Shown piece by piece: positions 7,205 to 14,528 of a DNA stretch of 40,015 nt. The position numbers and the translations under genes are program-made. How positions within the stretch are numbered: the stretch's first letter is position 1; each line of letters opens with the position of its first letter. Source of the DNA: an uncultured Sphingomonadaceae bacterium (GTDB lineage Bacteria; Pseudomonadota; Alphaproteobacteria; Sphingomonadales; Sphingomonadaceae); NCBI GenBank assembly GCA_946480515.1, contig CAMLKX010000001.1, positions 1 to 40,015 on the forward strand. Direction: 5' to 3'. The notes beneath the pieces were generated by a model. That model searched no databases. It saw only the letters and a list, made by a program, of their open reading frames with translations, and was not told where the DNA came from.

Positions 7205-8896
7205 TTAGGCCGGTCGCTCACCTGTCCTCGGCAGCGAGCTGAGAACTCTTCGGTCGATCTTGCCGGTTGCGTTGCGTGGAATCGGCTGTTCGTTGATCTC
7301 GATCCGGGCTGGGATTTTATAATCGGCGAGTTTGTCGCGCGCATGGTCGATGATCTCATTCGCGGTCAGGGTCGCTCCAGCCTGTGGGACAACAATCGCG
7401 CACAGCCGTTCGCCCAAACGATCGTCCGGCTCGCCGAAGGCGACAGCGTCGGCAACTCCGGGGAAGTCCAGCAAAACCCGCTCCACCTCAGCGCAATAGA
7501 TGTTCTCGCCCTTTGAGATGACCATGTTCGTCATCCGATCAACCACCGCCAAATAATGATCCTCGTCGAGGTAGCCGAGGTCCCCAGTCCGCAGTCGACC
7601 ATCGGCATCGATCACCTTCGCCGTTGCTTCGGGCCGGCCCCAATATTCGCTCATGACCATTGGTCCCCGCACCCGGATTTCGCCCACCTCCCCGGGCGCA
7701 AGCGTTTTTCCCTGTTCGTCGGTGACAATGACGTCCGCCACCGGATGGACTTGTCCCGAGAACTGCGGGCGGCTGGTGAATGCTTCGTCCATCGCAAGGC
7801 TGATCGAACCGCTCGTCTCCGTCATTCCATAGCCGCCACCGAAGACCCGGCCGGGGAAGGCATCGTCCATGGCTTCCAGCAAGGTTAGCGGCAGGGCCTG
7901 CCCGCCGCTCGCCACCGCGCGAAGGGCGCTGAGATCGCGCTCCGTGCGCTGAACGCATTGGATCAGATCCCACAACACCGAGGGCGGACCCGTGAACTCG
8001 GTGATGCGCTCACGCTCGAACAGTTGCAGCGCATCGGCTGGCTTCCAGCGCGGCAGCAGGACGATCTTCCCGGCACGAGCGAGCATCGCCAGGAAGATCG
8101 ATTGGCAACCGCTGACGTGGAACAGTGGGAAGATCAGCAATGCTGCGGGCTGGGGCTGATTAGCAACCACCTCGCTGACCGGAACATTATATTTTGCCGC
8201 CATCTTCGCCGCGAGGACGGCGCCTGCGTGTTGCGCCATCATCAGGCCCGTGAGCATCGCTCGGTGGCTGATCACGGCTCCCTTGGGATGGCCAGTCGTC
8301 CCGGACGTGAACATGATGCAGGCCGGGCTGTCAGTGTCGCTTCGGTTCGTGGGCAGCAGCGCATCAGCGTTGCTGTCCATCGCTTCGATCACCGTAGCCT
8401 CATCAAGGACCAGCATCGCGCCGCCATGACCCGCTTGCCGCAGAGTCTCTGCGCGTCTCTCATCGACGATCGTCAGCACTGCGCCGACTTCGTCAATGCA
8501 ATAGCGCATCTCCGATCCTGCACCGCGACTGTTGATCAGCGCGGGAATGGCTCCAACCGAAGAGATTGCGATGAAGGCTGACATCCACTCGGGTTGATTG
8601 TGCATCGCCAAGGCAACCCGGTCCCCAGCGCGGACACCATGTTCGCTCGTCAACAAGGCCGCAATTGCTGCAGCATGCCGATGCACCTCGGCGTAGCTTA
8701 GCCGGCGCTCACCGCTGATGATGAACTCGCGATCCGCCAAGGCGGGCATCCGCTCGAACAGGCTTGAGAGGGTTCCGGTCGCGCGGGCGAAAATCCGCAT
8801 CTGCCGGCCGCGAACTGCCTCCTCGCGTATTTCGAAGGGGTCCCCTGGGCCAGTCATATCTGCAGGCGGGCCTGCCGGATTCCATTGAGTGGCCAA
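7205..8896 (-). CDS. AMP-forming acyl-CoA synthetase/ligase
   Basis: Activates a carboxylic acid to its CoA thioester through an acyl-adenylate, 563 residues, ANL superfamily. Motifs appear in order: phosphate loop TSGTTGHPKG (197-206), YGMTE (356-360), TGD (437-439) with the hinge after it, and the catalytic lysine region RNATGKI (Lys546). Substrate specificity cannot be read. The start is TTG at 8896 with GAGGA about ten bases upstream. It is the last gene of a five-gene leftward operon (amidohydrolase-2, Rieske oxygenase, two acyl-CoA dehydrogenases, ligase) and converges on the Coq4-like gene with a 32-base gap. It presumably feeds the paired acyl-CoA dehydrogenases beside it. Confidence 0.92.
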   Translation of the reverse strand: MATQWNPAGPPADMTGPGDPFEIREEAVRGRQMRIFARATGTLSSLFERMPALADREFIISGERRLSYAEVHRHAAAIAALLTSEHGVRAGDRVALAMHNQPEWMSAFIAISSVGAIPALINSRGAGSEMRYCIDEVGAVLTIVDERRAETLRQAGHGGAMLVLDEATVIEAMDSNADALLPTNRSDTDSPACIMFTSGTTGHPKGAVISHRAMLTGLMMAQHAGAVLAAKMAAKYNVPVSEVVANQPQPAALLIFPLFHVSGCQSIFLAMLARAGKIVLLPRWKPADALQLFERERITEFTGPPSVLWDLIQCVQRTERDLSALRAVASGGQALPLTLLEAMDDAFPGRVFGGGYGMTETSGSISLAMDEAFTSRPQFSGQVHPVADVIVTDEQGKTLAPGEVGEIRVRGPMVMSEYWGRPEATAKVIDADGRLRTGDLGYLDEDHYLAVVDRMTNMVISKGENIYCAEVERVLLDFPGVADAVAFGEPDDRLGERLCAIVVPQAGATLTANEIIDHARDKLADYKIPARIEINEQPIPRNATGKIDRRVLSSLPRTGERPA

Positions 8897-8955
8897 AGTT
8901 GGAGATCCTCTTCGTCTATGTCTCGGGTCAGGCGGTCTTTACCTGAGCACGCTCA

Positions 8956-10143
8956 TCAAACGCCGCGTGGCTCCCGCGGAAGTCCCAGCGCGCGTTCAGC
9001 GATGATATTGCGCTGGATCTGATTGGTTCCGCCGTGGATCGTTTCTGCCCGCGTATAAAGATACAGCTGCGCAAATTCGTGAAGCTCATAATCGGCATTT
9101 GGTGTCACCAGGCCGGGGGCGCCAATGACATCCATTGCCAGCTCGCCGAGGTTGCGATGCCAGGTTGCCCAGAAGATCTTGTGGATGAACGCCTCACGCG
9201 CGAGGGTCTGGGATGACTCCGCTGAGAGGGTGCGCAATGCGTTGTACCGCATCAGCTTCAAACCAATGTGTGCTTCGGCGATCCGCTGGCGGATGAGGGG
9301 ATCGCGCGCAGCGCCGTTGGCATTGGCGGCGTCGATGATTTTCCGAAGTTCATTGCGGAAGTTCATCTGCATCGCCAGCGATGAGGCACCCCGCTCGTGT
9401 GAGAGCAGCGACATCGCCACTTTCCAGCCGTCGCCAGGCTTGCCGACGATATTTTCTGCCGCAGTCCGCGCACCGTCGAAAAATGTCTCGTTGAACTCGG
9501 CATCGCCGGTGATCTGGCGGATTGGGCGAAGCGTGATTCCCGGTTGGTCGAGAGGGACGAGCAGGAATGACAGTCCTTTCGAACCTTGGCTGCCCTCTTC
9601 GGTCCGGCACAACACGAAAATCCATTGGGCATGCTGGGCAAGGCTGGTCCAGATCTTCTGGCCATCGATCACCCATTCCGGTCCGCGCGGACTATCCTCG
9701 AGCCTGGCTCGGGTCCGGATCGACGCGAGGTCCGAACCCGCATTTGGTTCCGAATAGCCCTGGGCCCAAAATTCGTCGCCGCGCAGTATTGGCGGAAGGA
9801 ATCTGTGCTTCTGGGCGTCCGTTCCGAATTGGATCAGCGTCGGACCTGCCAGCGTTATGCCGATGTGCCCCAATCTCCCGGGTGCGCCGGCGCGGGCATA
9901 TTCTTCCGCAAAGATCACCTGCTCGGCGATGCTCGCGTCGCGGCCGCCATGTTCCTTCGGCCAGCCGATGGCGCCCCAGCCGGACTCGCCAAGGGCTCGC
10001 TCCCATGAGCGCCGTTCATCGACCAAGCCGCTCATGCCGGTGAAGCCGCGGATTGACGCAAACGGGCCGGAGAGCTGTTCGTCCAGCCACTGCGCGACCT
10101 CAGCGCGAAAGGCCTCCTGTTCGGGTGAGAAGCCGGTTTTCAT
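8956..10143 (-). CDS. Acyl-CoA dehydrogenase, catalytic subunit of a probable pair
   Basis: FAD-dependent alpha,beta-desaturation of an acyl-CoA, 395 residues. FAD/substrate motifs include YSEPNAGSDLA (130-140) and WTSLAQHA. The probable catalytic base is Glu250 in LLSHERG, the position used by isovaleryl-CoA dehydrogenase and by the FadE26/ChsE-type subunits of cholesterol side-chain catabolism. The C-terminus has the HGGTNQIQRN motif. It overlaps the next acyl-CoA dehydrogenase gene by 4 bases (10140-10143), which suggests translational coupling and a heteromeric enzyme. Such alpha2beta2 pairs are known for bulky ring-containing acyl-CoAs. The substrate is not known here. Confidence 0.92.
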   Translation of the reverse strand: MKTGFSPEQEAFRAEVAQWLDEQLSGPFASIRGFTGMSGLVDERRSWERALGESGWGAIGWPKEHGGRDASIAEQVIFAEEYARAGAPGRLGHIGITLAGPTLIQFGTDAQKHRFLPPILRGDEFWAQGYSEPNAGSDLASIRTRARLEDSPRGPEWVIDGQKIWTSLAQHAQWIFVLCRTEEGSQGSKGLSFLLVPLDQPGITLRPIRQITGDAEFNETFFDGARTAAENIVGKPGDGWKVAMSLLSHERGASSLAMQMNFRNELRKIIDAANANGAARDPLIRQRIAEAHIGLKLMRYNALRTLSAESSQTLAREAFIHKIFWATWHRNLGELAMDVIGAPGLVTPNADYELHEFAQLYLYTRAETIHGGTNQIQRNIIAERALGLPREPRGV

Positions 10144-11273
10144 GCGCGCTCACCTTCAAGTCCGATCATCTGAGCGACGCGTTCCCGGTGGAAGGCCGGA
10201 TCCCCCAACAGCAGTGCGCTGCTTTTGGCCCGCTTGAAATAAAGGTGAGCGTCATGCTCCCAGGTGAACCCGATCCCGCCATGAAGCTGGATCGCATCTC
10301 CGGCGCATCGTGTGAATGCATCTGAACAATATGACGCAGCAATGGCCGCAGCTTCGGGCAGCTCATCAGAACCCTCATCGGCGATGCACGCTGTGTAGTA
10401 GGCCGCCGTCTTTGCCGTTTCGGCAAGCACCATCATGTCCGCCATGCGGTGCTTGAGCGCCTGAAAGCTGCCGATCGGCCGGCCAAATTGCTCGCGCGTC
10501 TTACTGTAGTCCACCGTCAGGTCGAGGACGCCGTCCGTGCCGCCTGCCTGCTCGGCTGCAATCCCGATCCGCGCCCGGTCCAGCACTCTTGCGACTGCTG
10601 GGGCAGCATCGCCGGTCCCGACCAGCTGATCGGCGTTGATCGCGACATTTTCGAAGCGAATGGCGGCCAGGGGGCGGGTTAGGTCCATCGTGGTCTGACG
10701 CTCAATCGTGAGTCCCTCCGCATCTCGCGGGACCAGGACAAGCGCTGAGCTGCCGTCTTCGCGGACCGCCACGACCAGGAGCAGGTCTGCTGCATGTCCA
10801 AACGGTACGAAGCCGCAAGTTCCGGTCAGACCAAGCGCGCCACTCGAGTCACTGCGGAGCCGCACTGCTGGAATGAGTTCGCGTCCGGTGCCGCGGTAGG
10901 CGAGGGCAGCGACCAGGCTTCCCTCAGCAAGCTGCGGCAGCAGCCTCTGCTGCTGCTCCTCTGTTCCTTGCTCCATCAACGCTGCCATCGCCATCCCAAC
11001 ACTTGAGGCGAAGGGTGATGGCAGCAGTGATCGGCCCAATTCCATCATGACAATAGCCAGACCGACCATCCCCATGCCGGAGCCGCCAAGGCTTGTCGGC
11101 AGTGCTACGCCGCCCAACCCAAGTTCAGCCGTCAGCTCTTTCCAGAGCGCGGGATCATAGCCGAGTTCGCTGGTCATCGCCGATCGGACCACTGCTGAAC
11201 CGGCCCGTTCGGCCAGAAAGCTTCGGACCGTGTCCTGGAGGAGAAGTTGCTCCTCCGTCAGCGCAAATTGCAT
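10140..11273 (-). CDS. Acyl-CoA dehydrogenase, probable non-catalytic partner subunit
   Basis: Second acyl-CoA dehydrogenase of the pair, 377 residues. The fold is complete and the C-terminus has HGGIGFTWEHDAHLYFKRA, which is characteristic of the FadE27/FadE29-like beta subunits. At the position where the partner has its HERG glutamate, this protein reads DRARIG, so it seems to lack the catalytic base and would contribute FAD-binding or structural surfaces. It starts 3 bases after the Rieske oxygenase gene stops and overlaps the next gene by 4 bases, so all are surely co-transcribed. The pairing is inferred from adjacency, overlap and family precedent. Confidence 0.9.
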   Translation of the reverse strand: MQFALTEEQLLLQDTVRSFLAERAGSAVVRSAMTSELGYDPALWKELTAELGLGGVALPTSLGGSGMGMVGLAIVMMELGRSLLPSPFASSVGMAMAALMEQGTEEQQQRLLPQLAEGSLVAALAYRGTGRELIPAVRLRSDSSGALGLTGTCGFVPFGHAADLLLVVAVREDGSSALVLVPRDAEGLTIERQTTMDLTRPLAAIRFENVAINADQLVGTGDAAPAVARVLDRARIGIAAEQAGGTDGVLDLTVDYSKTREQFGRPIGSFQALKHRMADMMVLAETAKTAAYYTACIADEGSDELPEAAAIAASYCSDAFTRCAGDAIQLHGGIGFTWEHDAHLYFKRAKSSALLLGDPAFHRERVAQMIGLEGERA

Positions 11274-11276
11274 GCC

Positions 11277-12392
11277 TTATGCCGCCGCTTGCGCCTGTGG
11301 CCTTCCGCTCGGCCATTCGGCGTAGAACTGATAGTACCACCGGCGAAAATCGGCGATCGGGCCGTCGCCCTGGCAGATCGGTGGATTGGGGATGAAGCGC
11401 TGCCGATCCCAGATCACCTTGTCCTGATCGAATTGCTTGATGATGTCGCGGATCAGGGCTCTCGCTAGCCCTGCTGTCGGGCCTTCAGCCTGGGTTCTAG
11501 GCTGGGTGAAGGCGAAGCGGACCCGCAGCAAATCGGTGTCGACCGGGGTCATTCCGGCGAGGAGCAGCGTCTCGGAGATTCCGCTGAAGCGCGTCCAGCC
11601 TTGGCCCGGTCCGACATTGCCGTTGGCAATCGTCCCATCGACCTCGCCTTTCGGAGTTCCCAGCTTGGCGTTCACAACACCGGTGCGGCGGTGACCATCA
11701 AAATTCACCTTGTTGTTTTCCGGGAAGCTGGCGGTGCCGTGCACAAATTCGAAGTGCGCCGAGTCCGCACTGTTCTCCGCCAGAAATTGCAGCGGCGCAT
11801 GCACGAACCAGTCATACCGCTCAAAAGCGGTCCATTGCGGGTCGCCGACTTCCGAGAACACCTGGAGTTCCCACTTCGGTTCTTCGCCGGAGGGGTGATA
11901 CCACATCCACACGAACCCGTTCGCTTCTGCCGTCGGCCGGCCTCCGCACGGGCGCTTCACCTGCGGAGGAATCGTCTTCGAATAAGGGATTTCTCGGACG
12001 ACCCCGGTCTCGTCATACCTCCATGCGTGGAATGGGCATTCGAGCAGATTGCCGTTGACCTTGCCGCCATGGCCAAGGTGAGCTCCCAGATGTCGGCAGT
12101 AGGCATCGATGATCCGCGCTGTTCCATCCTCGCCGCGCCACATGACCAGTTCACGGCCGAAGGCCCGCAGCGGCTTAACCGTCCCTACGGAAAGCTCGTC
12201 GGAGTAGCAGGCGACGAACCAGCCGTAAGGATAAGGCAATTGGTCCGAGCCGCGCTCCTCCGAACTGGCAAGGTTCTCTGGCCGGGCGAGCCGCCATTCG
12301 GCCAACTCCTCCTTGTTCATGGTGCTTAGCACTTGCCAAGTCGCGACTGGCGGAGTGCGGGCGTCCTGCGTTGATCCGTGATCGTGAGCCAT
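11277..12392 (-). CDS. Rieske non-heme iron oxygenase, KshA-like
   Basis: Oxygenase component of a ring-hydroxylating type system, about 371 residues. The Rieske [2Fe-2S] site C-x-H-x17-C-x2-H is complete (Cys99, His101, Cys119, His122). The mononuclear iron site N-x2-D-x2-H-x4-H is Asn207, Asp210, His213, His218. The C-terminal segment, with GDGPIADFRRWYYQFY, closely resembles 3-ketosteroid 9-alpha-hydroxylase (KshA) and cholesterol 7-desaturase types, not the dioxygenases of simple aromatics. No ferredoxin or reductase gene is in the window, so the electron partner must be elsewhere. ATG 12392 is preferred (AGGA 8 bases upstream). ATG 12398 or the internal ATG 12320 are alternatives. It lies 10 bases after the amidohydrolase gene. 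Confidence 0.9.
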   Translation of the reverse strand: MAHDHGSTQDARTPPVATWQVLSTMNKEELAEWRLARPENLASSEERGSDQLPYPYGWFVACYSDELSVGTVKPLRAFGRELVMWRGEDGTARIIDAYCRHLGAHLGHGGKVNGNLLECPFHAWRYDETGVVREIPYSKTIPPQVKRPCGGRPTAEANGFVWMWYHPSGEEPKWELQVFSEVGDPQWTAFERYDWFVHAPLQFLAENSADSAHFEFVHGTASFPENNKVNFDGHRRTGVVNAKLGTPKGEVDGTIANGNVGPGQGWTRFSGISETLLLAGMTPVDTDLLRVRFAFTQPRTQAEGPTAGLARALIRDIIKQFDQDKVIWDRQRFIPNPPICQGDGPIADFRRWYYQFYAEWPSGRPQAQAAA

Positions 12393-12402
12393 GGTCATTG
12401 TC

Positions 12403-13275
12403 CTAGGCGAGCTTGAAAACGCGGCGCGCGTTTTCGCGGAGGAATTTCGGCCACACCTCATCCTTGAGGGGCAGCTGATCGAGATCGGAGAAGATTCGAT
12501 CGAGGGTCAGGCCCATCGGAAAATAGCCGGCATAGATGATCTTGTCGGCGCCGCGCGTATTGGCGAAATTGATGATCGACTTCGGCAAGTGCTTCGGGGC
12601 GAACGCGCTGGTCGAATAATAGAGATTGGGCCATTTGAGCATCAGCTTGACCGCAAGCGCATCCCACGGTTCCGCTCCATGACGCATCACCACCCGCAAA
12701 TCGGGAAAAAACCAGCACACCTCGTCTAGCAGTTCGACTTTCTGCGGCGCCATCGGCACCCGCGGGCCGGGCACTCCTGCGTTGAGGACGATCGGGATGT
12801 CGAGTTCGACGCAGGTCGCGTAGATTGGGAACATATATTTGTGGTCGATCGGCACCTGCGGGAAGGTTCCGCACGGGAACACGCTGACCGCCCTGATCCC
12901 GAAATCGCGGTGGAGCCGTTTGATTCGCCGGACTTCCTCCATGCCCTTGTTCGGGTCGGCGGGCACGTCGAAGAAAAAGCGGTCAGGAAATCGCTCGCGG
13001 GCGGCGAGCGCGGTCGGGGAGCGGTCGTCGAAGCCGACCATCGCCTGCGCGATATTGAACCGATCCATCTGCTCCACGGTCCAGGCGATAAAATCGCCCT
13101 GATCGCCGATATCCGGAACTCCCTTGAACATATATTGCGCAGGCATTTCAAATGCCTCGCGGCTCTCCTGGTCGCGCAACAGAGGGCGAAAATTATCGTA
13201 CCAGTCGGATCGATCCTCTCCGCTCGGAATCCCCATCATTGTGTCAATGACGCCGATGTCGGCAGGTCGTGGCAT
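12403..13275 (-). CDS. Amidohydrolase-2 family protein (ACMSD-like TIM barrel), atypical metal site
   Basis: First gene of the leftward catabolic operon, 290 residues. The TIM-barrel amidohydrolase-2 pattern is visible (VIDTMMG at the first strand, RHGAEPWD near the middle, IIYAGYFP near the end). Where most family members have D-x-H-x-H at strand 1, this one reads Asp11-Thr-Met-Met-Gly, so the usual N-terminal His pair is missing. Hydrolase, decarboxylase or lyase activity all remain possible. ATG 13275 has GAGGGG 10 bases upstream. An earlier TTG at 13290 would overlap that site. A perfect 14-bp palindrome lies 25 bases upstream. Confidence 0.85.
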   Translation of the reverse strand: MPRPADIGVIDTMMGIPSGEDRSDWYDNFRPLLRDQESREAFEMPAQYMFKGVPDIGDQGDFIAWTVEQMDRFNIAQAMVGFDDRSPTALAARERFPDRFFFDVPADPNKGMEEVRRIKRLHRDFGIRAVSVFPCGTFPQVPIDHKYMFPIYATCVELDIPIVLNAGVPGPRVPMAPQKVELLDEVCWFFPDLRVVMRHGAEPWDALAVKLMLKWPNLYYSTSAFAPKHLPKSIINFANTRGADKIIYAGYFPMGLTLDRIFSDLDQLPLKDEVWPKFLRENARRVFKLA

Positions 13276-13299
13276 TCTGAAGCCCCTCAATCAAATTCG

Positions 13300-13313
13300 T
13301 AGACTATAGTCTA
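13300..13313. promoter_or_regulatory. Perfect 14-bp palindrome TAGACTATAGTCTA, probable operator
   Basis: TAGACTATAGTCTA is its own exact reverse complement and stands in an AT-rich patch within a GC-rich genome, 25 bases upstream of the first gene (13275) of the five-gene leftward operon. It probably overlaps that operon's promoter, since TATAGT-like hexamers occur inside it on both strands. It differs from the palindrome at 3755-3775, so a second regulator may be involved. Protein binding is inferred. Confidence 0.55.
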
Positions 13314-13543
13314 TAAATATCGTGTGAGATGCAAGTGTCAGATCAGGAATTCACCGCTCACAAGGGTCCGGACGTCGCGCCTTCAGGGGGGGCAAGATAG
13401 TTTCTCATGGAGAAGGATTGCTAATCTCATGCTTGGTCATGAGCTTCGTGCCGGGCGATTCTGCTATGCCCGCAACCCTGTGCTGATTCTCGCGCGCCGT
13501 TTGATGTGCCAGAACCAGAGGTTCGAAGAATGAAGTTTCAGGC
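13314..13543. other. Intergenic region between divergent catabolic genes
   Basis: Together with the palindrome this forms the longest gene-free stretch (13276-13543). Two small inverted repeats are visible: TTCTC/GAGAA around 13402-13414 and CTCATG/CATGAG around 13426-13443. Open frames at 13324-13533 (+) and 13405-13668 (-) have no family character and no good ribosome binding site, so I do not call genes here. It presumably holds the promoters of the leftward operon and of the MaoC-like gene. Confidence 0.4.
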
Positions 13544-13972
13544 GTGAATCCGGTACTCAGAAGCTTGCTTGCCCAGATCGGTACGGACCAACTGTCGAGC
13601 TGGTTCCTGATCAGCGGGCCGCGCATTGATGGATTCCGCCGGCTGATCAGCGATCCACCGATTGCCAATGATGACGTTCAAGCTGGTCCGGCTCACCCCT
13701 ACCTCATCCTTGCGCTGCTCCCGAAGCTGCTGGAATCTACCCCGTTCGAGGCTCCCGCAGGGGCGCGGTTTGGGGTCAATTACGGAATGGACGATGTGCG
13801 GTTCGTCAACCCGGTGCCGCCCGGCTCGGAAGTTCGCGGCCGGTTCACCATTGCCGATGCGTTCGAGAAGCACACTGGCCAGGTCCAGCTCAGCATGGAT
13901 GTGCGCGTGGAGATTCAAGGACAAGAGTCGCCGGCGCTCACCTGCCGGTGGATCACCCAAGTCTACACTTGA
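13544..13972 (+). CDS. MaoC-like hotdog-fold protein, catalytic His replaced
   Basis: 142 residues, single hotdog domain related to MaoC/R-specific enoyl-CoA hydratases. The family signatures are IDGFRRLISD near residues 28-37, AHPYLILALLP at 50-60, GVNYGMDDVRF at 77-87 and PVPPGSEVRGR at 90-100. In active R-hydratases the first segment continues Asp-x4-His. Here Asp37 is kept but the His position reads Asn42 (DPPIAND), so hydratase activity is doubtful. A thioesterase-like or binding role is possible. The start is GTG 13544 with a weak ribosome binding site and is uncertain. Its last 10 bases overlap the convergent SnoaL-like gene. It probably belongs to the catabolic block. Confidence 0.8.
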   Translation: MNPVLRSLLAQIGTDQLSSWFLISGPRIDGFRRLISDPPIANDDVQAGPAHPYLILALLPKLLESTPFEAPAGARFGVNYGMDDVRFVNPVPPGSEVRGRFTIADAFEKHTGQVQLSMDVRVEIQGQESPALTCRWITQVYT

Positions 13973-14463
13973 TGCTGGTCAGGGATGAGCAAGTCGCGCG
14001 CCTCCTGACCTCCATCGAGCAGGCGGTTGACCCTCAGTTCAACCGCCCAGCGATCGCCCTCGCGCCGAAGCTCCCAACGGTTTGCGGCGACACGGTGCAC
14101 CGTGAAATGCGTTCCGTCCCACCGAAAAACGCAGGAATAGCCGGTTGCCGTTGCCTGATCGCCATCCAAGGTGATCGTCACTGGGCTAAGGACATGGGCC
14201 GCACCGCCGGCGATCAGCTGCTGGTGAGTGTCGGCTTCGAGCAGCGCCCTAATCGCGTCGGAACCCCGGCTAATTCCCATGCCTCCAACGTCGTACGCTC
14301 CGTCAGCAGCCCAGAGACTGGCAGCTCCGGCGCAATCACCTCGATCCGCTGCGGGACCGTATGAGGCGATTACATCGCGGATCGCTTCCAGATCTTCGAG
14401 ACGCTGCATCCTGCGCGTCAGCGCCTCAATCGCGGCATTCGCCTGCATCACTTCCTCGCCCAT
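13963..14463 (-). CDS. SnoaL-like/NTF2-fold protein
   Basis: 166 residues of the nuclear-transport-factor-2 (SnoaL_4) fold. The typical entry LEDLEAIRDVIASYGPAADR lies near 22-41, followed by WAADGAYDVGG, RGSDAI, HVLSPVTITLDGDQATATGY and FRWDG. The fold includes ketosteroid isomerase, polyketide cyclases and dehydratases. Its presence beside a KshA-like oxygenase fits an isomerase or dehydratase step, but the active-site residues do not decide this. ATG 14448 is an alternative start with GAGGA just upstream. The gene is convergent with and overlaps the MaoC-like gene by 10 bases, and is divergent from the acyl-CoA dehydrogenase at 14529. Confidence 0.82.
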   Translation of the reverse strand: MGEEVMQANAAIEALTRRMQRLEDLEAIRDVIASYGPAADRGDCAGAASLWAADGAYDVGGMGISRGSDAIRALLEADTHQQLIAGGAAHVLSPVTITLDGDQATATGYSCVFRWDGTHFTVHRVAANRWELRREGDRWAVELRVNRLLDGGQEARDLLIPDQHQV

Positions 14464-14528
14464 GGATTTGCTCGATCGATTTGCGAGAGCCTAAGCTAGC
14501 GCTGAACGCCCAAGTTGGAAGTGACCTC

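Noticed and set aside
13324..13668. Short open frames in the intergenic region between the divergent catabolic genes
   Set aside because: No ribosome binding site of quality, no family character, and one of them runs antisense into the MaoC-like gene.
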